From Pyrocephalus nanus (Eukaryota; Chordata; Aves; Passeriformes; Tyrannidae), in contig CM076274.1 in NCBI GenBank assembly GCA_038380795.1, positions 16,524,027 through 16,588,026 of the forward strand: a DNA stretch of 64,000 bases, in the 5' to 3' direction. A program made the position numbers and the translations under genes. Numbering within the stretch: the first letter of the stretch is position 1; each line of letters opens with the position of its first letter. Below are positions 1 to 13,400 of this stretch, in pieces. The notes below the pieces were generated by a model. The model was given only the letters and a program-made list of their open reading frames with translations. It ran no database searches and was not told the origin of the DNA.

Positions 1-2864
1 ACAATGGCTCATCATTTGAGTGGGAATCTAACAGACATTTAATAGCACAAATTAACTTGATGGTAATGAGGAAGCCTCTCTGTCAGCAATATCACAAATT
101 AGATTATCTGCTACCTCAGTAGTGATGAGGAATAATTAAGAAAGCTACACAATTGCTTACAAATAAACCAGCACCAGAGCAGCTGAAAGATGCCTGTCTT
201 AGAATCTCTTTGGCATGGCAACATTCACTCCCTTAAGTCTGATGCCATTTGTTTGTAGGTAAACCAGATCTTCAGCATTATCTTAATTAAGCTTTTAAAA
301 TTTAATTTTCTTTTTCAAAGGAGAGTATCTTGGGCACTACACAGCGAGTTTTCATTAACAATGCAGCAGCTTCAACAGAGCACTTTCAAGAGGAACAGAA
401 AACATCAACAAAAAGAGCTCTATCAGATGATGGCCCTGGCAGGGGAGGGAGAGAGGGGTTTGTGAACATAAGTCTCTCAACAGTCTCTGTAAAACACAAT
501 AGATTTCCCAAAGGAACTCAGTCACTAAGCAATTAAGCTGCAAACTATGTTTTAAGGCCACATAGTTTATTTAAATTAAACTTCGTAGGTAAATATTAAT
601 GACTGCAAATACTTGTATCAAAAGTTCTTCTCAGTTTTGGTTTGAGGTTCTTTTTTTTTGACATTGTAAGATTTAACTGAAACTAGATGCTGTTGGGTTT
701 TTTTCTACTTTGAAAACAATTGAAGAGACAAGCAGATTATTTTCCTGTAATTAATTAAAACAGAACAGGATTATCCACTGTTGTAGCTCACTCAAAGAGA
801 TTCTAAGACCACTCTTGGAAGTCCAGTAATTATTCATATTAACCCCAGATGCAATACCCTTAACATGGCACTTGCTAGAAATGCAAATTTAGAAAGAAGT
901 CAGACAATGAGCAATGAAAATAGGTAAAATATGATGAACTTCTAGACATTTTTATAAAGGGCAATGATTCTTTGGTATCAATCAAGATGGTGAAATACAG
1001 AAATATTATTGTTCTCCCCCTCCCCAGCCCCGTCCGTGGGGTTTTGGATCTTCCACTTCAATGCAGAGGGTATAATATCCCATGTATCATATTTGAAAGA
1101 TAAACTGGCAGCAACCAAGCTTAAAATTTCACAGTTAACACAGCACTGATGCATTTTGAACCATAGCAGATAAGGTCTGAGTGTATTATGTGTTGGTGTT
1201 TTATCTCATGCTACTTAGTAAAAAGTTGTCATGGAAGAAAGCTTTACCAGCTGATTCCACAGACCTCTTTCCTTACTGCATTTCAGGTTCAACATTAAAG
1301 CAAATTCCATTTCAGCTTGCTTTGGTTTTCCCACATTAGATTTCATCAAGAACAGAATAACTTCTCTGACTGAGCAAATGAACAAATTGTTTAAATTTCT
1401 TTTAACCTGTAATCAGAATAAGAAAGGTAGGAGCACAAACATTCTGCTCAGAAGATGCAATGGTGTGAGCAAAGCAAAAGCAATGTTGTTCAACACCAAA
1501 TATTCAGGTATTTAAAGCTCAAACAGATTATGTGGGAAGTGTTATTACTGTACCTTTTGGTTCAACTTTGAGTGAATGACTGGGGTCTCTCTGGGGTGAT
1601 GACAGGTCCTGGTGAAAGAAAGAACAGGTAATCTGTAGGACTGAGATCAAAGTCTGGAATTTGTTTGCCCTCATGGCCATACAGTAAGACATTATTTGCC
1701 ACTCAAAAATATTCCAGGACACTGAAGAATGAGAGGTACAACTTGGACTTGTAAGCAGCCATACAGTGCCCATGATTAGCAGACCTAACATCTTCAGTGA
1801 AGTCTGTTGCTTCTCTGTTGATTCTAATCTGCTGTTAAAGTATTTTTTTTTCTAACACAGCACTCACTGTGTTACCCAGCCTGGTGTCAACTCCTAAACT
1901 CATATGTTAAACTCACAGGTAGGAGCATCAAGATTACATCTTGCTCTGCACAAGGCAAGCAAAAGAAAGTGTAAATCTGAAAATCCTTCCATATTCTAGT
2001 GCCCTGAGTTTAGATTATAGATAAAGATTTATGAAGTCCTCTCCTTCAAAGAAATGGCTTCAGTTTTGGAGCTTTTAGCCTTAAGTGTAATCTCGTCCAA
2101 TTATATGATCTATAATAGCAAGGTAAATGTATCCTGATTATCTATCATCATGTACCTGTTTACCAAGGCAAAGACAGGCCAAAAGGATACAAAATCATTT
2201 CTTCCATAGCTGCCCACCTTCTCCTCCCCTATCTATACACATGCAATTTACAGCCATTATTGTTTATTTCCCTTTAAAATGATCTGATAAGGCAAAATGT
2301 CTATGACCCTGGTGACTCACAGTAACTCAAACATAGGCCAGTAAAATGAGTTAGTGTCAGCACTACTTCTTTCCAAGCAAATAGTTATAATTTGCCAGAA
2401 ACTTTTAACAGCCACACAGTTCCACAGGCATTGAGTCTGTAACTTCCTTTTAACATTTCTTAGGCAAAGCAGCAGAATATAAACCCCTGCTGTCACACAG
2501 AAGTACAGTTAAGTATAGGCCAAAAACAAAAGCATTTTGGCTTCCAAGGCTGTGCAGGTCCCCTTGAGTGAACCGATTGCCACAGCAATCTCCTGGTGGT
2601 ATGAGAAACAGGCTGCACAGCAAAGAAAAAACACACAGACCAGCCATAATATATAGGGTTTCATCTGATAGACTGTGAAGTTCTATTTCAGCTAGAACAG
2701 ACCCTCACAGTTAGAACACAAACATCAGTTAATGCCCACACATGATGCTGGTAACGTAACCTGCATTAAAATCTCAGAAAACTGCATAATCATAGTGGTT
2801 GCCCATCAAATCAGATTTTACAGCTTAAGTAGCACAGGTTAATTTTGAGAGACTTCTTCATATT

Positions 2865-2886
2865 AAAAAAAAAAAAAAAAAAAAAA
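2865..2886 (+). repeat. poly(A) run, 22 A
   Basis: Homopolymer; possible retroposon tail but no recognisable body or target-site duplication. Confidence 0.9.
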
Positions 2887-5800
2887 GGTTTTTGTTCCAA
2901 ATCATGCTTTTTTTAAACACAAACTAACACTTGTAACAAGCCCTTGTAATCCAACCACAAGGAATACTTCACTATTTTACAGTGTTGTCAGATTACTTGA
3001 TTGCAATATACAAAACTGATAATAATGTTACCCTTAAATCTTAAGTGGCAGCTGACTGCCTTGCCTAAAAGGCTCCCTAAAGCCTTCTGACTTCTGTTTT
3101 CATAACTCAGATCACGCTAAACTCAAGATTAATCCCTGATTCTTTTCCAGGTAACAAAGCCATAACTCCCCTTGAGTCCACGGTGACTGACTGAAGGATT
3201 TCTTACCAAGTCAATTAGCAATATAAATTCCACCCAGATGAATGTATTTAGGTGCACAGTGAGATCATTAACCTTATTATGCCACTCTGTCTTGTTTTCA
3301 AGCTTCCCACTAATCTGTTGCTAATAGATACAGGTGCCAGAATTATTGCTTACAAAGGCTCTTCCTTATAATGGACATAATTCGTGGGTGCTGCCATTTA
3401 TCACTCATGTTTCTAAGGTGCCTCTTATGCTAAGAAATGGAAGACATTGCAAACATTTGTAAATCCAAGGAGAGAACTGCCAATGCTGCTGGTTGTCTGC
3501 TTGTTCCCATCTGTGGAGCTGGCTCCCTTGAGAGCCGTGTTGTTCAGGTAATATCTTGTGGCATAGGAGAGGATCCTGAATATTGAGCTACGGGTCCCAC
3601 GGCCTCCTCCAGAGGAGATTATATTTCCTTCACACTGACTTGCCAGCATTGTGCTGAGTGGCAAATGCTGATTTATCCATCCACATTATGCTACAGGGAC
3701 GGTCGACCTTGAATGATGTGGCTTGGAATGCCAGCAAAAAGCTGCTCACCTGGAGCACCCCGGGAGCCTGCACAAACCAGGATCAGCCCATGGTCCCACT
3801 ACCCCAGGCTGCTGTCCTTAGTCACAAAACAAACTTTCCAAAACTCCACTCCTAAGTGGCTCTTCCAAGGCTCTGTCTTACCACTCTCTCTCTCAAAGTG
3901 CAATCCAACACCGACTGATGAGGAGTGGACACTTTACTCATCCTCGTGACTCACTATAACCCACTTTAATTAATCTGTTATTTTTCCCTTCCTTGATGGC
4001 TTTGGTACAAGCAGACAGTATTCTCCGGATACATTCTTTTCCTCAAGTCTTGCCTCAAATGTCTCTCAGCTACTTCTTTGTATTACTAATGACTCTAAAC
4101 AACACCTTGAGGCAGAATCCTGATTAGCATGTTAATTAGGAAATTCCTAGCAGGCACTTCGGGTGACAGCTTACTCCCAAACACCAACAGTAAAACGTGC
4201 TCAGATTGAGACATCAGGTTGAATTACAGAGATGGACACGCTGGAAATGCTGTCAAATCAATCTCCTCTATGCTCCCAGTCCCTTTCCCCAGGTTCCATA
4301 GTGCATGCCCTTAAACAAGAAATGCTTGCACAAAACTAGCCAAGCACTGGCTTCCCAAGCAGCTTCCTGTGACTCTGTTTGGGTTTCATCTTCCTTTAAC
4401 TTTACAGATGCTGGACAGGGGGCTATGGAGAGCAAGGCTAGGCCAGTGCTCTGAGAACATCCTTGCTGAGACCTGATCCAGGGGATATTTGGGAATATTT
4501 GCAATGAGTGCTGCAGATTTCGAGGAATGCCCAAAAGGTCAGATTATGGAACAAGCACAATCTGCTCCTCTGGCAATTATCTCTCACAAACAAATACTTC
4601 TCTCCTCTGCTTTGTCCCTATTCTTCCAAAACAAACATAGGGCTGAAAATTAATCCAGGCCCATAGTGGCTTAAGTACTGTTCATGTAGACTTAAAAAAA
4701 ATATAAATGTGCCTTTACTATTTCTCACATTGCTGTCGTGGAGCTAAGCCTCATTCAGTATACATCCTCTACACAAACAACAGTGATAAAACACAGCTGC
4801 AATAAGAACCAGTCTCCAGCTGAGTGAAGAATGCCTTTTTTTTTTTTTTTTATTCTACACTGGTTATTGAGAAAAAAAAATGCCTATCATTTGTCTCAGT
4901 TGAATTATTTTTCTTTTCAATAAGTTTTTTTATTATGAATGAATTCTGTAAGTGTCCCACTTCCTACTCACATAATTTCCTACTGAGCAGTGCTTTAATC
5001 TGGTATTAGTTTCAGTATTTTCAGTGGGGTTACACAAAGTACAAGGAGTTTTGCAGGTAACAAAGCACTAAGATGAGGCAAAATCTGAATGATACTCTCC
5101 CAGGTATCTACCTTAATCCATCGAAGAAGGTCTCTACCCTTGAAACAATACCATGTTTGTCAACGGTGCATCAGCAAAATATTTAGTTACACTAGGGCTG
5201 AAAGTTTTTTACATAACATAAAAGAGAAACAACAGCCATCCTACCATTTCCACTCCAAGGATGGTAAAAGGTCCTACTGGTGGTAACTCTGCAAACATTG
5301 CCAAAATCAGAGCTTGCCCTCCAGGCCATCACTCACCACCACTTTTGCAAGAGGAGATTAATCTCATTTATCCTCAGCCACCTGGAGTGTGGACATCTGC
5401 AAACCAGCAACCCCTCTTCATCTCCAACCCTCTCCACAAGAGATAGCCTGGTGGCCAGCTTTGACCAGACAGATACCAATTAGGAGGCTAATCTTAAATT
5501 AAGCCTACCCTGCCTCTTTTGAGGGAAACAAAGGTGGGGGAGAGAGAAGAAATTAAGTCTACAGATATTTCACACCAGCCAGTATGGAAAATTGGAATAT
5601 GGAGCAATGAGAAAATAAGTTCCATAATAGCTACTTTGCCAAGAATGAGCTATATTAAGAAAAGTGAGAGGTGAAAAGATGGAAAAGTTGGTTGTGAAGT
5701 CACAGCAAAATTCTCAGCCTCACAGAAAGATGAGTACCACAAACCAAAAGCAGGTCATCCAAATAAGATGTTAAAGAAATTCTTGTACTGCTGGTAATCA

Positions 5801-6970
5801 CATGTAGGTGTGGTATCCTTTACACAGATGCAATGAAGTATTTATCTGAAGAGACAGAAAGATTATGGAAAGTTTGGAAGTCTCAAAAACACAAAAATGC
5901 CACAGCTCCAATCCTATTTGATTAAGAGAAAAAGAAAGGAAACTGAATTATAAATATATCTGCATTAGTTATTTTTCTCTTCAAAAGTGGTGTTTAATTA
6001 CCTTTTTAAGAGTGAAAAATGTATTATGTTAATTTATTTATGAAACAGAAAATGCAACTGGGCAGGTCTATGTAATAAATACCCGTATGTTGTTTGCATT
6101 AGAATAATGACAAATATAGGCAATATTTGAGAGACAGCAGTTCTGCATATTAAGGTATTTACATTTACTGTTTGCCTGTAGACATTTCTAAAGTAGAAAA
6201 AATATAAAACAGTAGAAATTCAATACATTAATATTATTGACTTTTTACCAGAAAGGTGTTAACATACAGATTATGAGGCCTACCCCCTTTAAAAAACACA
6301 TCACTTTAATGCAGAAGCAAAATAAGTTTTGTAGAGGTAAAAAGTGGAAAATGAATGTGACATTCCTACATATTCATTGAGACATAGCTCTAGGGGATAT
6401 AGAAATACATAGAATATAGGCATTGGACCTGTATACTGATATAAATTTGAAATAAAAATAACATAATTTGAAATCCTAATTAATTTTAGACTGCATCTGA
6501 GAGAACGGAGGTGTAGCAGTAATACAATTTTCAACATTGTGGATTCTTTCAGTACTCATTCAAAGTATTTCACAAAACATCATTTTTGTCCCTCGACAGT
6601 TCACCAGGTTTCCAGATCTTCCTTTTTTTTTTACTCAGGGGAAAGAATAAAACAAATAACAACAAAAGAGCAGACACTTCCTCCTCTACCATCAAAGCCT
6701 GAGAAACGTGCATAATAAAATGAGAAATATATTTTTGCCCTTAAGAGTTTGTTAGTGTTTTCTTGATCTCAGATCTCTCTATTGAATGTGGATAATGGAA
6801 GAGTACTCCAGTTTACTAATTTCTTGCCTTTGATAAGCTTGATGGGAAACTACAAGAAGAAGGCAGGTGGAATAATGCCTTTCTTGAAGGCAAGGGGAAA
6901 GAGTGGAACCTGAATTTCATCAGGCTGTTCATTCATTTATATGCTGCAATTCTTCACAAAGTTGGGTTTT

Positions 6971-7018
6971 CGTTTTTGTGTTTTGTTTTTTGTTTTTTGT
7001 TTTTTGGTTTTTTTTTTA
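6971..7018. repeat. T-rich low-complexity tract with G interruptions
   Basis: Repeated TTTTTTG units, equivalent to a CAAAAAA repeat on the minus strand; may be the degraded poly(A) of a minus-strand retroposon, but no body was recognised. Confidence 0.8.
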
Positions 7019-7411
7019 ATTTAAGTTGTGCCTCACATGCTCTTTGTAAGAGCAGCCTATTAGTGTCAAACTGTAATAGCATCAAATTAGGTGATGTGAG
7101 GATTCAGGCCCCTAAGGCAAGCATTTCAGCAGTGTGGGAAAATGCACATGTAGGATGAATCACACAGTCCCAGTGCATGCTGGTAACCACGGCTTTATCT
7201 GTTCTGTTGTGCTGCTTCACTGAGAAAAGGCAAGATGCAAAGCCCTGATATGGATGACCCAGAAACATGGAGCATTTAGGTGACAACATCCCTGCCAAGG
7301 AGATGTAGGCTCTTAATGTGTTTGTGAACACAAACCAGTGTAAGTGAGGAGGCTGCCTGGATATTGGTTTCATTTCCCAGAGAACACAGTGTATGGTTTC
7401 AAAAGCTGCTT

Positions 7412-7483
7412 GGATCTAATCCAAAACCCACTGAAAAAGGTGGAAAGTTTCCTACTGGCTTCAATAGGCTTTGGTAAAGGATA
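7412..7483. repeat. ancient amniote hairpin repeat
   Basis: This is a 72 bp imperfect palindrome. The left arm has CCAAAACCCACTGAA and the right arm TTCAATAGGCTTTGG, with the inner arms GGTGGAAA and TTTCCTAC continuing the pairing. It resembles the widespread sauropsid repeat built on CCAAAGCCCATTGAAGTCAA, which I know from turtle and crocodilian sequence. It is degenerate here, as expected for an old bird copy. Confidence 0.55.
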
Positions 7484-10400
7484 GTGTTGCCTCCAGCCTG
7501 ATTTCCTGTTGAGAGTATAGTGGATTATCCAGTAGTTTAGGATTCCTGAAGATTTCATCTTGTTTCAGTATTGGATTTACATAGAAACATGTGGTTGAGA
7601 ACACTGCCATCGTCCCCTCAGAGTGGGGATTATTATTCCTTACATTTTAAGAATCTTAAAAAGAGTCTCCTTTCACCAAGAAGGTTAAAAAATACCCACA
7701 TTCTACAAATTCCTACTTAAAAGAGAAGGAATTCTGGCAACACTTTACATAGACAATAGCACAGGGCTGCAGCATGTTTAGACACAGTATCCTCATTTGC
7801 TTTTGATGACTAGAAGGAGAAGGAAAAATCATGATTCCCTTGATAAGGACAGTCACAAGATGTATTTATCAAATTACATTTTAATTTATAGCCAGTTACT
7901 TGCAGTTATTTGAATACACTGGCAATTAGTATCCATTACCAAATAATGTCCTTGACTTTGCTCTGCAGAAAATGTAAGAATTATCCTTTGTGTTGGTGCA
8001 GACCAACTACAGAAGCCTACTGAAGTTCTCTTCCTTGTTGGCATATGTTCCTTGTTCTGCTTGCTATAATTACCCTGCCTCTACTATACTGGAATTGAAT
8101 GCACTGGAGACTAAAATAAAAAACATAAAATATTTATTACTGAACCTTCAAGGTGAGTACACACATACCCACACAGATATGTGTAAATTCCCAACTTCTT
8201 ATTAAACCCCTGTACCTACATTGTTATTTTAGACTGAACACCCTACAGAGAAACCTTTCCTTACATCTCAGCAATGCTGCAGGGACCATAAGCCAAACAA
8301 ATCCCCAACCCACAAAACAAATAAGCATTAAAGTTACCTTCCAATTTCAACCATACACAGAGCAGATGGAGCCAAAAATCATACTTCCCATGCGGGGCTC
8401 TCTCACCTGTCAGTGAAAGGCAGCGCAATATTCCAGCAAACTTCAGATAACATCTGTCTCTCAGGATAGAGCCCCAAAACTAGGTATAATCTGTGCCAAG
8501 GCTGACAAAAAAGCTGCCCATTCACAGCCAGCAATGGTGGTTTTCAGGCCCTGGTGTTTGCTGTGTCCGGCAGATACTGAACGGAGAGCTATTAATTACA
8601 GCACATATTTATGCCAATGTTCTTCCCACTTGGAATACAATTCAGTGCATTTCTCTTTGCACAGAACACCACATATTTTAATAGACTAGAGGGAAAGATA
8701 CAGCAAGGAAATGTAATATACTTACAGTTCTCCTCCTTCTACCCCTCTGAATAAACATTCTGCAGTAAAAAGCCTGTAGAGTGCATATATTTCAGCAGGG
8801 TCATGTTGGACTTCTTCAGTCTTACCAAAACAAGGTAGAAAGAAACTGTTCTGTTACAATATCTAAAAAAGTTAAAGGACCTTGAAATATTTTACATTCC
8901 ACTCCCTAATTTTGCTTCCAGTCTGACTGTTTGCTATTTGAAATATGACAGCTATATTTAAACTCAAGTCAAGGATAGGAGAAAAAGTTGCTCATTTTCT
9001 TTCCAGGAGGGACACAAATACCACAATTTTGTGACAGAGTTTGGATTTTTTTGTTTTGGGTTGGGGTTTTTTTTTAGCTTTTTCCACTAGCATTTTCCCC
9101 TTCATTGGAACAAGCAACCACCCACAAACCACCACAATTAGAACACTCATCAAACGTCACAGAACCCCAAACATTCAAATGTTCCTTTCCTCTATATTGC
9201 TCTGGCTTTTACACCAATGCATATTTCATCTGATGGATTCCAAACCATAAAAATCCTTGCACTTCAGTGTTTTCAGACTTGTCTCACTGTAACCAAAGCC
9301 ATGCTATGCTTGCTTTATCAGGAAAGCAGATTCTTCCTCTCAGCCAGAGATCAAATCCCCCATCTCCAGCTGTCACTCAAATGGCTGCACTCCATAACTC
9401 ACGACTCCTGTCATTCAAGCAATCTGGGGGGCAGAACAGCCTCGCTGCTGCTCTCTTGACCCTTGTAAAGCCAGCAGCAGTGTTTCTCAGCACAACAGAT
9501 TAACCTGCTACTCATGCTCCTTTCTGCCTCTGGCTGCCGCTGACTTCTCGTCTCCGCTGTGAAATAAGGAGATCTGCAGTCACTACAGAACTGTGTCACT
9601 GCTGGATTTCACTTCCTCCTCCCCCCAGAAAGCAAGGTGGTTTGGTTCTGGGTCCATTTTCACCTGAATTACTGAAATCAAAGGGGACAAGCTTGGATAT
9701 TCAACTTCACTCCCACTTAGGCATTCACTGCAGTAAACTCAGCTCCCAAATCAAGGACCTTGGCGCTCCTGGGGAATGAAGTGAACACAGTCCCTGTCTG
9801 TGCTGAGAGTGCAGTGACAATCCTCCCACACTGGAGTACGGGTGCATCTGGGTCGTAAATTGGGATGCTCTTCTCAAGTTATCAGCAATATTGTAATGAA
9901 AATGCCAATAGATCTATTTTCTAAGTTACAGCTCCCTTAAGTAGCAGGGAAGCAGTGGTAGAGAAAAAGCTAATTAAGCAAGTATTGGAGGCATCTTTTA
10001 CTGCCTCCTACATTAATGCTTCATTAAGGAAGTGGAACTGCACTTTGACTGGAATGATAACACCATGTACATGTTCAACAGAGCATAAATTAGGATATAA
10101 AGTGCAGGACAATACAGGTTTAAATGATAATCAGCTTTAAACACAATCTAAAATTTGTCCTTTGATTTCAAAATATAAATACCAAGTAGGGAAAAACATA
10201 TTTCCTTAATTAAAACAAATAACATATATCCTTAAATGGAGTTTTTTTCCTCACACCATCCAGAGGGAGGTCAAATAGAGTAAGGCACATGGAGTTTTGC
10301 TTCCTTATGATTTTCACAGGCAGAATCTGGTAGGATGGCTATACACACACTTGACATCTTACCAATGCTTTTCATTTTCTCCTGTAACAAATCTTTGGCA

Positions 10401-13400
10401 AACAGCAGCCAAAGGAAGAGTGTTTTCACAAAAGATGACTTGGTTATCATGGCACCATGACAGCTATCCACAAAAACAAAGCCTGAGTAAGGACATGGTT
10501 GGGATGTACCTGCCCAAGAGATCCACCCCATGGAACTCTTCTCCTTCTCGGTTGTCATCTGGAGAAACCTGTGTGCCATTAGTTCACAGTCCACTAAGCA
10601 TTTATAATTTTTCATGGCAAGGTGACTGCTTTGAATACAGAGGTTGACATTACTGGATAAGAGAAGACTGCACAGATCTCTAGCAGATGGACAATTTTAA
10701 CCTGCCATCAAATCCTGTGCTTTCTTACACAAAGAATAATAAAAGTACTTTCAGGCCTGAAACACACTTGATGTGAAGTCCTAAGCTCATTCATATCAAA
10801 AAATGTGTTTTGTGGAGACATGAAGATCAATTGTATATATTTCCTGGATGGAAATATTTCTTGCAAACTCTTGACCAAAAATGAGTACACAAGTTTCACT
10901 TGCATTTAAAATTCCCCATACTGTATATTTCCTTCTTCTTTACCATGAAAAAAAAAGCATTAATCTATCAACTGTTACCTAAATGTTTTTATTAGATTCT
11001 GAAAGTCGGCAAACTCTCATATAAGACATAAAAAGACCACAGAAAAGATCTGCATGGTCCATAGAGAGAAGATAATGAACATTGTGAAAATAAAGTTTGG
11101 AAGTCCTGATAGAATTACATTCTATTATTCTAATAAAGGTATATGCCTGCTGTATCCCACACCAAGGCAACATAACATAATCTTCTAGTTAGCAAGATTA
11201 GCAGTCAAAACACAAAACTGACACAAGACTAGCATCTGAAATATCTTAGAACAAAAGCAAAAATCCTGATCAAGGCCTTGTTAATACAGGACAGATAAAT
11301 TCTAAACTGTCATATCATTTTTTTTCTCATGTAGTTTCCATTTTCTTCCTCCCAGAGGCAAATGGTTTCCAATGCATAATCATAACAGTGTACTTTTATA
11401 CATTTGGTAAACACATGTGAATGTTAGGATCTCTGCAGCGAATAAGGGAAAATACTGAAATGAATGACAGGTCTCTACTCATAAACACATCTTATGTTCA
11501 GGGGTAATTATTGCAGGAAGGGGGTGGGCTGCCAAATCCAGAACCTCTATAATCAGTTTGGCACCTTCTAGAGTGCAAGGATGAGCTCTATCTGCAGAGA
11601 CAGCTGCAATTCAGTCCTTCCTATGTCAGCAGGACAGATTCATTTCAGACTACAGGATGTAGTGTGGAAGCTTTTACTAAATGCAAACATAAAGCTCAGA
11701 AGCTTGGATCACATTAGCATGGATGCCAATAAAAATACAAAGGGGAAAAAAAAAAAAAAAGGCTTTTCTTTTCTCCTTTGATTGTAAGGTACATGTTCAG
11801 CTTTCCCCTCTGTCGTGGTGTCTCAGCTGCCTACCAAGCTCACCACCATTATACAACACTGCACACACTGAGGAAATTTGTAAGTGTAAAGGCTCTCAGC
11901 TCCACCCAGGCAGGCTGGTTGCACATTTGACAGAAAAGCCTGAGCAGATCATGCTGCTCATGCTGTGCTGGTGATGAGGCCGCGTGCTCCTCAACAAGGC
12001 AATCGGAAAGTTCATGTACAAGAATGTTCTTTCCATTATTTATTGCAGTGGGCTGTACTTCTACTGGTTTTTTTATCCAAATTATAAGTGGGTGAAAAGA
12101 ACTGGACTCACACATGTCCCTGTGTCACTGCACTACCCTGGGCAGTGTACATGTGGCAAAACTGGGCACGTGTGTTCACACATGGAGAGGCAGGATTGAA
12201 ACTCTTTTCAAACACTTTACATACAGATCACGGACATTTTTGGGTAGAAAGTCTACAATTTAACCTTTCCTAGTGATAAAAAAATTGATGTTACTGAATT
12301 AATTTTATATAAAGAGAACCTATATGAAAACAGCACATTAAGGACGGCTTTTCTATGCCTATAACAGAACATGAATAAGAAAGTATTTTCTAATTAGTAA
12401 TATCCACTCTCTCTAGCATTACAGGACAGAGAAACAGGTTCTCACAACTTCCTGGCTGTGAATGACTCCCTTAAATCAAAGGTGGAGCCACAAGTAACAA
12501 AGAGGGAACCACTCTCCAGCTAATGTGCCACAGTAACATTGCTTGAGGAACTGAAAGCAGCAGGAATGCTGCAAGGAAGGGTAGCAACCTCATCTTACAG
12601 ACAGGGAGATGGATATCACGTTCCTTCTGTTCTCTGAATTAGTGCTCTCCAGAGCTAAACTTGCTAGAAAAGGAAGGGTACTCACTAAGGACATACAGGA
12701 GCTGGATCACTTACTGATGCCAGGTTGGGTGGAAGCTGATGAAGAAAGCTCTGAATCTCTGCTCTAATATTTTATTAGAACATAAATTAAACAAACTTCC
12801 CGTATAGCAAAAGCTCTGACCTGACAGCTCAGAGAGAAAACAATAAACCCAGTCACTCTGCTCATGTCCTCGTTGGGCAAACCTTCTCTGGGCCTGCTCT
12901 CAGGCCAAGCAGCTTTTAGTACCACCCCTGCAGACAACAGCTTTGTGTGATATCACAGGTTCTCTGCAAAAAGTCTCTTTCTTTTGTACCCTCAGGGGCC
13001 TGGCAGGATGTCTGCTTCTGACTCTCTCAGCAGTATCCTTGCTTACCCTTCTGCTCAGGGTCTGAGCTGAGTGAATCTGTCTCACACAAGCTGTGCTAAT
13101 GCACCAGAACATTTCCCACGTGGAATTCATGGTTGGGGAAGATCCTCATCTTGAAGATACAGCCTGAACCAAAGCGCTGGGGAAGCCCAGGTGGGGCACA
13201 CAGACAATCCTTCCTCTGCTCTCTCCTGCCTTAAAACCAAACCAACGAAGAACACCCATGCTAGAAACAAACAGAATGCACAGTGCCTGCCATTCAAGAC
13301 CTTCAGATTTTTGGTGCTCTGTGTTCTTGTCTGGGCTCTTCTCTTGCCAGCACAGTGTGTTTAATTGGTACATGATTACATGCCAGGGGCCATGCTGCCA

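Larger units (their letters stand above)
1..7411. other. non-coding, no gene seen
   Basis: AT-rich DNA with no exon supported by paired splice signals. Bases 1-230 have the even, motif-rich texture of conserved non-coding sequence, but this cannot be shown without comparison. Two minus-strand frames at 1528-1791 and 2450-2647 begin with hydrophobic residues but lack further support. Confidence 0.6.

Noticed and set aside
10271..10647. Overlapping 114- and 116-codon frames on opposite strands
   Set aside because: Mutual shadows in a locally stop-poor region; neither looks like a protein.
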